Assembly: GCF_011397635.1 (NCBI RefSeq)
Contig: NC_064758.1
Coordinates: 15,491,013 to 15,555,012 of the forward strand
Reading direction: 5' to 3'
DNA: 64,000 nt
From: Epinephelus fuscoguttatus
Taxonomy: Eukaryota > Chordata > Actinopteri > Perciformes > Serranidae
A program made the translations under genes and the position numbers. The notes under the pieces are model-generated. The model was not told the origin of the DNA, searched no databases, and was given only the letters and a program-made list of their open reading frames with translations. Within the stretch, counting starts at the first letter, position 1, and each line of letters starts with the position of its first letter. Positions 53,837 through 64,000 of this stretch are shown here, one piece after another.

Positions 53837-55343
53837 TTAATGCACTGGAGGCTGATATGGAATGACCCCAGGATCTGCGAAAGAACAAAATATTAAATTC
53901 AGACACATAATTCAAGCAACTGAATTCTTTTTGTTGTAGCAGTGGCTGTTTGAGCAGCAACACTGTGTGGACAGATCTCTGTATCATGCCATTTTCCCCA
54001 CCCCATGTTGTGCACCACATATATGGTCCTTTAAGATACTTACATTCGCATATGTACGCCACCTCCAGGTACTTGTAAGTGCCACCACAGGGGTCTCCAA
54101 ACACTGAGTTGCTCACGTTGATACTGCACCTGTTTTTCCCATTGCAGCTGTGGAGACAGAGCGACATGAGTGAACCTTTAACCTGAGGTATGAGTTGACA
54201 AAGACTTTTTGGTTTGGAGGTCTTGTGGAAAGCATGTTGCAGTTTAATATAGCTGCTTGGTATGGGAATCTGAATGTGAAGCAGAAAAACAAGCTTTCCT
54301 CAATTGTGAAAATTGCAGGAAGGTGGTTGGTAAGCCACAACTTCAATTTGGTGAGTTGTTCAATGGGGCAGTTGTCAGGAAGGCCACACAGTTATCTGGG
54401 GATACTTCACACCCCTTACACTCACAGTTTGAACTGCTTCCATCTGGCCGCAGATTCAGAGTCCCGAGTGCGAGCCGGAACATAAATAAGAAATCTTTCA
54501 TTCCACATGCCATACATGCTCTGAACATAACATGATTGTACCTGCTGTTGCTGGGTTTTTTTTGTTTCGTTTTTTTCTATTTGCACAACAACTTTACTCA
54601 ACTTTTCTTTTCCTTTCTGTTGTGTATCTTGATGAGTGTTCTGGTTTTGTCTTGTGTAGTTTGGTGTCTGGAGAGACCGAAGACAGATTTCCACTACGGT
54701 GGATAATGAAGTTTTATCTAAACTAATCTAATCATAACTGTCGTAAATTCTGCAGATTGCATTTTCTTCATTCATTCATCTTCTAACCGCTTCATCCTCT
54801 TGAGGGTCGTGGGGGGGCTGGAGCCTGTCCCAGCTGACATCAGGCGAGAGGCGGGGTACACCCTGGACAGGGTACCCCAATTTAGAGTCACCAATTAACC
54901 TAGTCCCCAATCTGCATGTCTTTGGACTGTGGGAGGAAGCCGGAGTGCCCGGAGAGAACCCACGCTGACACGGGGAGAACATGCAAACTCCACACAGAAG
55001 GGCTCCCACGCCCGGGATCGAACCGGCAACCCTCTTGCTGTGAGGCGAGAGTGCTAACCACCACACCACCGTGCATTTTCTTATTTTTTAAAAGTTTTTC
55101 TTGCGTGGCATTTGCATTTATTGGACAGGACAGCTTGAAAGGGGAGAGGGAGGAGGTGACATGCAGCATAGAGCTGTGGGCTGGAATCGAACCCGCAGCT
55201 ACTGTGGCAAGGATCTTCTCTTTATACACTGGTCGCCTGTTCTACCCACTGAGATACTGGGTGCCCCAAAGATTGCATTTCCTTGATGCAGAACAACACA
55301 CACTGTAGCTGAGTTACTGCAGTGCTTCAAGCCACATGGTTTG

Positions 55344-55397
<54 letters not shown>

Positions 55398-58300
55398 AAA
55401 TGTCCATGTTTTTTTGTACATAATGTGTAGCATGGATGTCTTTGTGCATGTTAAATGCCTCCCTTCTTTGATCCCTTTTTTGTCAATCTTACTTTCTCTC
55501 TAACTGACTGACTCATTTGAAGTTATCTCTCTGTACCAGTAGAAAATAATTTATTGAAGTCTTGATTTATTCCTTATATTTAGCAAAGGGTGTGCAGCTG
55601 TACCTGTCAGCAACTATGGTAGTGGGGCGTGAGCAGTCAACTGTTTGGATCTGAGAAGTAGGCCGTCCGAAAGAGCAGGTTGTGCGGTCATGGCGTCCAT
55701 AGTCAGCCCCATACACAAAGATAACCTGTCCTACATCTGTCAGAAAGAGGAGGAACAATTAGAGAGGACAGAGATGAAGTTAAGAGTTAGAACAGTAAGA
55801 GCTGAAAATGTAATTATGCTCTTGTATGTCATATTAAATCACCATAAATACAAACAAGGAAAATAAATATATTACCACACTTGAGGTGTGCCACAGAGCC
55901 CTCACAGGCAGCAAAGTGAACTGTCAAAGTAACATGAAACAATCACATGAGACTTCACACTATAAAACTGTCAGCGTTTTCTTCACTCTTAGTTTCATGC
56001 AGACATGACTGACTTGCTGGGAAGCAGGTGAAGGTGGTTTCCAGGTATTTGTAGATGCCACGGCAGGGGTTAGAGTTATGAACAAGGTTTACGTTCAGTT
56101 CACACTCCCTCTTGCCATCACACCTGTGGGAAACACATTAGGAACAAGTTTTGGCACAAATCAAAAGCACACTAAAATTAGTGTAGATACTGTGGTAACT
56201 TTGATGAATGTCTGAGACTATTCCCGAAACTTTAAATGCAGTATTTAGCGTGAGTATGTGAGATACCACTTGTTTTAATGTACAATATAACATCAGTTTG
56301 ATGACTGTTGGAAAATAATTGAGGCTGGGGATTGTATGTATCAAGAGATTCAAACCAGGTCAATTTGATCTGTCAGATTTACAAAAATACTCTGCTGTAA
56401 AAAAAAAAAAAAAATCCACAATGAAACCAACAACAAAACCCCAAGAAAATGTGTCTCAAGGTGCTGAAGAGTTAACAAAGAGATGACATCATCTACTTCA
56501 TTTGGTTACTTAAAAACCTTTATGATTTGACGTAGCTTTACATTTACTCAAGCATATTATTTAAGTACAATTTTGAGGTACTTGTACTTAACTTGAGAAT
56601 TTCCATTTTATGGTATTATTTAATTCTTACATTGGAAGCAAATATTGCACTTTTTATTTTGACAGTTTGCACATTCAGATTGGTAATGCAAAATATGAAA
56701 TCAACCACTAAATTATGATGTATGATTATAGATCAGGCTATAAGCTGATGTGCATATAAATGCATCAACAAGTATCCAATAATATAAAATAATATTTATT
56801 ATTCAGAAATGTGCCATTCTGCATAATGAGTACTTTTACTTTTAGTAACATATATCTTCATACTTTTATACTTTTACTTGAGTGATGTTATGAATGCAGG
56901 ATAACATTTAGAATACATGTGATTAAAAAATGTGTACCTTCTTCTGAGGACATCCACTGTGCCCCTTTGAACGCACGTTGTGTTGGCAAGCTGATTCTGA
57001 GGTCTTCCCTCACTGCAGGTCTCATTGTCTGCACGCCCATACAGTGCTGCTTGCACAACGATCACTCCAGATTCTGTTACACACCAAGGAGGAAATTAAT
57101 AAACGATAAAGTTCAGAGGGGAGTTCTCCTCTAAAGAAATCACTATGGGAATCATTAACAATTTTTGTTATTTTGACCGAAAATTTCTACAGGCATATCT
57201 GATTTTTAAAAAAAAAGAAAGAAAGAAGAAAGAAAATAAAAAATCACTCTTCTCATTGTAAAAAAAACAACACCATTGTCAATGAAAATCTGTCTGACTA
57301 AGCTGCAACCTCTGAGGCTGAGAAATGAAGCCAATGCGGGAGTGCAAAAAACTGCAGTTCATTAGATGGCCACTTGAGGCTGGCTCTGAATCACAGTCAA
57401 TCCCCATAGACAACCATGTTGAAATGCCCTATTTTACAGCAGAAACAACCACCGTTATAGTCTGGTACAAAAAACAGTTTTGGTCTCTATGGTCTCTTTG
57501 GTGCAGGGATGAATTTTATAATTCACCTGTTTGCATTTTTTTGAGGCCCAAAGTTATGCATATTCAAGGGCGAGGCTGCTCTGCTGGAAGGCTGTCTGCA
57601 AGGCGTCGCTACTGGTTGCTGCAGTCTATGGGTTACATCCATCCCTTGCTCCTCCACAGCTCCACCCTCTTGGTATGGCCACTTCTGGCTCCAAAAAAAC
57701 AAGATGGCGACGGCCAAAATGCCGTACTCAAGGTTTCAAAACAGCAGTTCACAAACCAACGGGTGACATCACGGTAGCTACATCCATTATTTATATGGAC
57801 TATGCAGGGGCGTCGCACCTCTGGGGGATGGGGGTGTTTTGACACCCCCATTTTTACAGCAAGATGATTTCATCCCCCCCACATTTTCACCCCCCACACA
57901 TTTTCCAAAAGTAAACCCGTTTGCCCACCCTGGCAGTGCGGCACCAGCATGGAGCGCACCTCACCCCCCCGCCAACAGACTGTATCATTAAACACTGTGT
58001 AATATAACGTTAGCATACGTTACATGTGCTGACGTTAGCAAGCTAGCCGCGTGACATTTAATCATTATGGACAGGCTACGTGACCATCATGTGTGATCGC
58101 CTTCAATATGATGTGATGGTCGTCTCAAAGGCGGTGTAAAATTTGCCCAACCCATCCGGAGCTCAGGTAATTTTGACCCTCAATCAGAGACCTGTAATTG
58201 CCGTTTTTCTGGTCATCGGAGGCCAGGCAATCAATAAAATATTCTTGAATACCTAAAACAAAACACAAACACGTGTAGTTGTTGTTGTTTTTAGTCACGT

Positions 58301-61300
58301 AGCCTGCAATAGATTTCGAGTACAGGAAACACTCCACAAGAACCATGCGCAGATAAAAACTAGACAATAGAGAAAAAACAGAGAAAAAAAATATATACAC
58401 ACAGTATAACAAATAGAAGACTGAATCTATGCATACCCCTAAATAAAGGGTTGGGAGTGGAGTGTTTCCTGTACTCGAAAACTATTGCTGTGCAGAGAGG
58501 ACTACACACTCTGCTTTTGAACTACATCTCCCATCTAAGGGGGAGTGGCACAGCACAAGTATTGCTGATCGCCTTGATCAACCACATAATTCTGTTCTTT
58601 TTCTCAGGTGCAGACTGTTACCCTGACGACGGTCCTCAGACCGAAAGCTTAGGCTTTATGTCCAACTCCACTACTTCCTGGACTTAAACCAGCTCCTTTA
58701 TTTCCTGTCTTACATTATTGGACAAACTGATTAATCCAGGTGTGTCTGACCTCAGTACTAGTCACAATAATGGTCAGACACACCTGGATTAATCAGTTTG
58801 TTAGTCTTGTCTCAGTTCTCAGAGGGGTATTTCAGGCAGGAGGTTCAACAAACTCTGAGTCTATCCCTGAACTCTGAGTTGATTTACCCTGAGATGGGAA
58901 ACTCTGAGTTACCGGTTCCAGAACAGCTGATCTGAGTTAGTTCAGTCAACTCTGAGTATGTTCACTCTGAGTTAAGCCGACAATAAAAAGCCATCATCAA
59001 TGGAGCTCCGACTCCACGATTCACCATGGCAACAGGTAAATAAAAGACAGCGCCTCCATTTTAATCCAGTGGATGTAGAGATATTAATGCATGTGTAGCA
59101 GACGGTGCATGTTTATCTTTAAAAGAAGAGCCTGAGCCAGAGCGAAGGAAGTGTAAATAAGTTAACCATAAAGTTAATAAAAAAGTTTTATTCAGTGTTG
59201 TCCGTTTATTCATCATTTATCAGACTTACATTTCCTTAATGAAGATAAAGTGGCTGTGTATCAGGCTGTAGATACATTACATTATATTAATATATTTGTT
59301 CAGATTTAATCTGATGGGGAAAAACACAGGAGGCAGCAACTGAAAAATAGGAAGATTTAAAACATATAGTCTAGGCTATAGATCAAAGACATAAAGACAT
59401 GACTGTAAACTCACAGTCTGACCCAGTAATAATATGTGTGGTGATTTGCACTTGAAAAGACGTTGAGGTTAAAATACATAGATTTTAAAATGTTGGACAT
59501 CTATTTGTATCTTGACTCAACAGCATTCAGTGACTTTATTTCAGCTACAAATGTAGTAAATTTAAAGACAGTGAAATGCTGCACCATTGCTCACTCAGAA
59601 ATATGAACATACAATCCCAAATATTAGGCTAAAGGAATTATGTTCCATCAGTGCGACCAATGACATCAGTGATAGAGATCATTAGTCATTGACACTACGT
59701 GTCTAAAGCTTCATACCGATTTTTAAAATTTAAATAATTAGACCTATACATTATGTGCAATAAACATTTGGGAGCTGCTCTAACAGACTGACAGTCTGAT
59801 CCTTGTGCACAGTGTTCTAAAAAATAATAAATATAAAAAGGACAGAGGTTTGATTCTGAGCTGAGGATGAATTCTCGCTGTGTAATATTTGAATGTTAAG
59901 ACAAAAACTGATGTCCAAAGAAATGATTGATGTGCATAAATTCAGTAATTTAAGACAGTCCTGAGTAACAAACTAATATCCAGCAGGATTTAGACTGTGA
60001 CAGACGGTAAATCTCCGCTAATTAACGCGCTTCGATACAAGCTTGACTGAATGAATGAGGAAATGAAACAGCGTGTAAGAGGGAGGAGACAGAGAGAAAC
60101 TCAGGGTTTATTGAAGAAAACCTGCCAGCGAGCAGGTTAGGTTCACAGACTCAGTTGCCATGGTGATTGACTCAGAGTTTGATTTACCTCTCTTTCTGGA
60201 ACTGAAGACCCAGAGTTTCCCTCATTTCAGGGTTAACTTACTCAGAGTTTTTACTAAACCCGCTTTCTAGAATACCCCTCAGGTAGCCTACAATGATATG
60301 GTTTGGTATATGTTCATATTAAAAATTGATAACAGATTAAATTTGTTTTAATAAATATGCATGTTCATAATGAATGACACTCAGTTCATAATGACTGACT
60401 CTATGTTGGAAGAACCTCTGAATACTGTCTGGGAGCATTAATTTTGGAGAAGGAAACAGCCAAAGGCAGGCAGGATGTGGTGCTCATGTGCCACCCCTGG
60501 AACACCCCCACATTTAAAATCACTGCTCCACCCCTGGGACTATGGACGTGACTCGGGCATAAATCACATTAATGAATGAGTTGATGTATTTAAGTTTTAC
60601 TCACATTATGTAATTTCGTTCGCATAAAATAGCCGCAGGTAACGCTGGCTAACTTGCTCAATGTTACAACTTAGCATACACATAAGCTCATTCCACACAT
60701 TTGCTTGGTGGCTGGCATGAGCCACTTGTCGTAGTAGCACATTGTAGTAAGCATGTGGCAGGAAGAGCGCTTTTATTTAGTTAATTCAGTTAGTCAGTCA
60801 ATCAATCAATCAATTTTATTTATAAAGCCCAATATCACAAATCACAATTTGCCTCACAGGGCTTTACAGCATACGACATCCCTCTGTTCTTATGACCCTC
60901 GTCACACTGTATGATTTACAGTGACATATCATCTGGTTTCCCATAGCAACTAGAACTTTACCTTGATTAAAATTACAGATTTCTCTGGGTTTGAACATTG
61001 TTAGAATCATTTGGGATAATGTGAATGCACAACTCAACAAAATATATAAAATAGTAGATTTGAATGTGTAAATGTCACATATTATATTTTCAAATGAGAT
61101 TAGTCATACCACAGCTCAGGCGCTGGACATTCCCGGAGCTGCCACAGGTGACAACTTTCTCCGTGGAAACAACTACAATAACAGATACCAAAGCATAAGT
61201 TGAAGTGGGTTGAAGCCACACACTGTATGTAGAAAATAAATGCAGGCATCATCATGATCACATTCACTCAGACATTTACCTGCTGTCATGAGCAAACATG

Positions 61301-61536
61301 TTGCTGCCAGCACTGAAAAGAAACATCACTGTCAAACTGTGTCAGCCAAACACAAGTAAAAGTTACAAAGTCTTGCTAAAGTCTTTGCCCTGAGTTAAAA
61401 TGCCACATTAGTAAATTGTAATTGTAAACTCAGACAATCAAACTTAATTCCTAGTTTTACATGAACCCACATAATTATTCTTTCAGTTGTCAGCTGTGTA
61501 CTCACACAGTGTGGTGCTGAGTCTGTAGCAGAGCAT
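53837..61536 (-). CDS. L-rhamnose-binding lectin, two SUEL-type domains, complete
   Basis: Secreted fish lectin of the egg/innate-immune type that binds L-rhamnose and galactose on microbial surfaces. Nine exons: 61506-61536, 61280-61312, 61110-61172, 56938-57073, 56014-56123, 55876-55920, 55604-55736, 54044-54147, 53837-53874. They sum to 693 bases, giving 230 aa, all GT-AG. Residues 1 to about 22 are a signal peptide (hydrophobic [10 protein letters not shown]). Domain 1 (about 28-122) has YGR at 54-56, NPC at 106-108 and KYLE at 113-116. Domain 2 (about 127-217) has YGR at 152-154, DPC at 202-204 and KYL at 209-211. Cysteine spacing is that of the family (8 per domain). Each domain is built from the same three-exon pattern, a sign of internal duplication. 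A short Pro-rich tail (219-230) ends the protein. Domain 1 has Asn instead of the usual Asp in DPC. Introns are swollen by transposons. Such genes usually occur as tandem families. Confidence 0.93.
54190..54735 (+). mobile_element. LINE 3' fragment (C-terminal ORF2 remnant and tail)
   Basis: Frame-broken remains of the C-terminus of a non-LTR retrotransposon pol: [20 protein letters not shown] in one frame, then [19 protein letters not shown] and [12 protein letters not shown] in another. It is followed by a 3' tail ending 'gaagttttatctaaactaatctaatc'. The [12 protein letters not shown] motif is widespread in fish LINEs; the clade is not assigned. It lies in lectin intron 7. Confidence 0.75.
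54769..55074 (-). repeat. tRNA-derived SINE-like element, copy 5 (minus, internally deleted)
   Basis: Same family as 1948-2990, read on the minus strand: 'gtggtgtggtggttagcactctcgcc', 'ccggttcgatcccgggc', 'ctcccacagtccaaagacatg', then a jump from 'ggtgactctaaattg' to 'gggtaccctgtccaggg', then the GAATGAAT tail. The ORFs on both strands here are SINE translations. Confidence 0.8.
55083..55267 (-). repeat. Second tRNA-related SINE-like repeat (minus)
   Basis: On the minus strand it begins 'ggggcacccagtatctcagtgggtagaac' (box A-like) and 35-60 bases later has 'gcgggttcgattcc' (box B), followed by 'gctttatgctgcatgtcacc'. This is a common fish repeat with a tRNA-like head as I remember it. It is not a functional tRNA, because the acceptor stem does not pair. 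Confidence 0.6.
55345..55393. repeat. (CA)n microsatellite
   Basis: About 24 uninterrupted CA units in lectin intron 7. Confidence 0.95.
56124..56937 (-). other. Lectin intron 4, nothing recognised
   Basis: AT-rich, with an A-run at 56398-56415. The 'acttttacttttagtaacatat' type sequence near 56560-56885 may be an old dispersed repeat. No gene seen. Confidence 0.4.
57320..57795. repeat. Dispersed repeat, family not assigned
   Basis: 'gggagtgcaaaaaactgcagttc', 'gatggccacttgaggctggc', 'gtcaatccccatagacaacc' and 'caagatggcgacggcc' strongly resemble a mid-repetitive sequence found across percomorph genomes as I remember it. The overlapping ORFs 57325-57777 and 57531-57842 lie in it and are not genes. 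Confidence 0.45.
58308..58486. repeat. Inverted repeat, 30-bp arms, 119-bp spacer
   Basis: Arms 58308-58337 and 58457-58486 are reverse complements with one mismatch. Inside the hAT element; may mark another small nested insertion. Confidence 0.8.
58722..58801. repeat. Perfect 30-bp inverted repeat with 20-bp spacer
   Basis: Arms 58722-58751 and 58772-58801 are exact reverse complements around a 20-base spacer. It lies just left of the Harbinger-like element. Confidence 0.9.
58822..60280. mobile_element. Harbinger-like non-autonomous DNA transposon, nested
   Basis: Both ends start GAGGGGTATT as inverted repeats (58822 and 60280). Both subterminal regions are long imperfect inverted repeats filled with ACTCTGAGT motifs (e.g. 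'aaactctgagt', 'ttactcagagttt'). 1,459 bp with no coding capacity. I remember very similar sequence as an abundant fish element of PIF/Harbinger or related type; the superfamily is not proven. Target duplication is unclear (a CTCAG pentamer occurs at both ends). Confidence 0.65.
60786..60905. repeat. Dispersed repeat with (CAAT)n head
   Basis: 'tcaatcaatcaatcaattttatttataaagcc' followed by 'gcctcacagggctttacagcatacgacatccctctg', a very common percomorph interspersed repeat by memory; family not assigned. It lies in lectin intron 3. Confidence 0.55.
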
Positions 61537-61633
61537 GATGTTAGAAGATCCTATCTGAGCTGAACACAGGGACTGACGGATGTAGAAACAGAAACACCTG
61601 TATCTCTTCTGCCCAGTGAGGAACTGTCTTTGC

Positions 61634-61642
61634 CTTATATAC
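61634..61642 (-). promoter_or_regulatory. TATA box of the rhamnose-binding lectin gene
   Basis: The minus strand reads gTATATAAGG about 100 bases upstream of the ATG at 61534-61536, the right distance for a TATA-driven start and short 5'UTR. A TATA promoter suits an inducible, tissue-restricted secreted lectin. Confidence 0.6.
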
Positions 61643-61799
61643 AAAACAATGGCTTGATCTTGCCGAACTGGCTCCTAACACCACTGTGGAAAAATGTGAA
61701 CATACAATCAAAACCAGAATGTCTTCATTTAGATTTAACGCTGATGACAGAGGACAATGACTTATACTTTGCTGACTCATGTTGCGGAAATATAAAAAG

Positions 61800-62600
61800 G
61801 TGAGGCATGCAAAGGTCTGTGCAAAAACAAGACAGTTAATTGAAATGACGGAAGTTGGAAGTTATTTAGAAAGTGCATTAGTTCTTGTGTGCTGATGTTG
61901 AGATATGATGCACTGACCCTGTTCAGAGGTTTTCCCCTATTTTCCTGCCTGACAACAAATTCTCTCATTCTTGTCTCTGACCCTCAGATTTCTCACTTTC
62001 TTCCTTGAATGAGAGTTCCCTTCCATTTAGAGATATATACACTGTATATATACAATGTGTGTGTCTCTTCCCTCCTCAGGGTGCAGATTTCATTTCATTA
62101 TTGGCTGGGGGGACACAGAAACTGGGGGATTGGGGTCCTCCCCCAAGAATTTTTTATGCAACAGTTTTTGCCTTTTCTGCAGCTATTTATGGTTGGAATG
62201 TCTTTAAATTCATCAAAATAATGTCCTCTGTTAGTTTCATGTTTTTAATGGGGGGGGGCAAAGGCACTAAATACTGAGGGGGACACCTATGCTCCTCACA
62301 GCACTGCGTGATATGCAGTCGTGCTTGGTTTGCAATGTCTTCATCTCTTCATCATCCATGATGTTGGTTCCTGCAAACTGACAAATAAATGAATTATTGC
62401 ATTGTTCATTTTTTTTTTATTTTCCTGTGAACTTACTGGAACACTCTCACCTATTGTTATTTTGTTTTGTCTCTTGACTTCCTGGAAGTCCCAGAAAACA
62501 CCAGACACTGAGAGTCACTGCAGTGGAGCTTTGCTTGTGCAAATGTCTTTTGATTACTGTGAAGTCATCTTTAGCACAAAAGCAAAATAACAATCACAAA
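61800..62600. other. Intergenic upstream of the lectin gene
   Basis: No gene seen. A segment at 62080-62290 with G-runs ('ggctggggggacacag', 'gggggggggc') reads like the GC-rich part of a dispersed fish element. The ORFs at 62005-62277 and 62009-62221 lie in it and are not supported. Confidence 0.4.
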
Positions 62601-62659
62601 CTGACAAGACACACGCTGCTGGTTTAATGCATTTTATTTACTACATGTTTGTTGTGATC

Positions 62660-62688
62660 TTATTGTGACTTCAGTATGTTTGAAGGAT
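62660..62688 (-). pseudogene. Orphan terminal exon of a second rhamnose-binding lectin gene
   Basis: On the minus strand an acceptor 'ttttttgcag' is followed by AT-CCT and a short frame ending TAA at 62660-62662, then a poly(A) signal AATAAA at 62633-62638. The same order (gcag, ATCCT, short tail, stop, AATAAA) and much of the 3'UTR sequence ('catgtttgttgtgatc', 'cagtatgtt') match the last exon of the lectin gene at 53799-53874, with about 30 bases missing. No upstream lectin exon was found between 62689 and 64000, so it is either a relic or the end of a gene whose other exons lie beyond the window. Confidence 0.5.
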
Positions 62689-63067
62689 CTGCAAAAAACA
62701 GATGAACGATTCACTTCAGATAAATACTGTATTTAAGTGACTGGTTGCACAAACTGTTACTGCATGATCATAAACTGCATTTTACAGTCTATTAGCACAG
62801 CACATTGTTTCTGAAAACAAAAACCACTCAAACCGCACAAAACTGAAATAGTTATGGATTAATAGAGCCTATTTTTATCATTGCAAAGATAAGTAGTTGG
62901 GTTGATAAATCTCTGCATCACAGCTGTTTACCACCAGATGCTGTATTCCACATTATGTTTCCCTCTGCACATTTAACCCACAGACAAGCCTCAGTAGCGT
63001 AACACAGTGCTAACTGGCCTTCGAGCTACTGATCCTAAATCTCATCAGGCATCCAGCATCCCCGGGG

Positions 63068-63256
63068 CATTCCTGAGCAGTTTTTGCAGTGTGACATGGT
63101 GCATTGTGTGCCATCGACGAGTGCTGTTGTGAAGGGATGTACTTGGTCTGCAACAACATTTAGGTGGGTGGTGCGTGTCAAGTCACATCCACATAAATGC
63201 CAGGACCCAAAGTTTCCCAGCAGAACATGACATTGTAGCATAATGATGACATTTGG
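63068..63256 (-). mobile_element. Tc1/mariner transposase fragment
   Basis: The minus strand reads, across two frames, remnants of a Tc1-like DDE transposase core (CHVLLGNFGSWH, then TRTTHLNVVADQVHPF). Both ends are truncated and a frameshift is present. It ends exactly where the duplicated LRRC47 segment begins. Confidence 0.65.

Positions 63257-64000
<744 letters not shown>

Larger units (their letters stand above)
57805..60536. mobile_element. hAT-type element with perfect 8-bp target duplication, carrying a nested element
   Basis: Left end CAGGGGCGTCGC at 57805; right end, in inverse orientation, CAGGGGTGGAGC ending at 60536. It is flanked by identical 8-base ggactatg at 57797-57804 and 60537-60544, the signature of hAT insertion. 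No transposase ORF was seen, so it is non-autonomous. Most of its 2.7 kb comes from a later nested element at 58822-60280. It lies in lectin intron 3. Confidence 0.85.

Noticed and set aside
55083-55267. Possible tRNA gene on the minus strand
   Set aside because: Box A and B-like motifs are present, but no complete cloverleaf or acceptor stem; it is a SINE head.
57325-57842. 150-aa and 103-aa ORFs
   Set aside because: They overlap in different frames within a dispersed repeat and have no domain.
62005-62277. 90-aa ORF near a G-run
   Set aside because: Lies in repeat-like G-rich sequence, no homology recognised and no splice context.

Overview
The window is vertebrate nuclear DNA, almost certainly a ray-finned (percomorph-type) fish. 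It holds spliced genes with teleost-style compact introns, a rhamnose-binding lectin gene of the fish type, fish tRNA-derived SINEs, hAT, Tc1 and Harbinger-like DNA transposons, and a DIRS-type tyrosine-recombinase retrotransposon. There are no bacterial features. Exon models were built by hand from splice sites, reading-frame closure and remembered protein families; no alignment was run.

Layout: 1-6.3 kb is repeat-rich intergenic DNA (LINE-like tail, TG/TA microsatellite, G-rich minisatellite-like tract, three head-to-tail SINE copies, GATATC-rich repeat). At 6.68-7.92 kb (+) lies an intronless B3GNT7-like beta-1,3-N-acetylglucosaminyltransferase. Tail-to-tail with it, 10.6-47.6 kb (-) is a complete CEP104 gene: 21 coding exons plus a 5' non-coding exon, 2,871 coding bases closing in one frame to 956 aa. 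Its introns hold a truncated hAT element with a BED zinc-finger exon (23.06-23.96 kb), a decayed DIRS retrotransposon (about 28.8-33.1 kb), a MITE (43.95-44.45 kb), a perfect 23-bp hairpin (38.55-38.60 kb) and a SINE. Head-to-head with CEP104, about 0.55 kb away, is LRRC47 (48.15-52.70 kb, +, 7 exons, 555 aa). At 53.8-61.5 kb (-) is a two-domain L-rhamnose-binding lectin (9 exons, 230 aa); its introns hold a LINE fragment, two SINEs, and a hAT element with a perfect 8-bp target duplication that itself contains a 1.46-kb Harbinger-like element. From 62.6 kb to the window end there is an orphan lectin-like terminal exon, a Tc1 remnant, and a second copy of LRRC47 exons 5-6 running off the edge.

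The genes do not form a pathway. CEP104 is a ciliary-tip/centriolar microtubule protein, LRRC47 is an LRR protein with a tRNA-synthetase-like B3/B4 domain, B3GNT7 is a Golgi glycosyltransferase, and the lectin is a secreted innate-defence type protein. CEP104 and LRRC47 probably share a bidirectional promoter. I found no convincing new biological system. The least ordinary part is the right edge, where a segmental copy of LRRC47 exons sits beside a broken second lectin copy. In that copy the coding sequence looks much better preserved than the introns around it.
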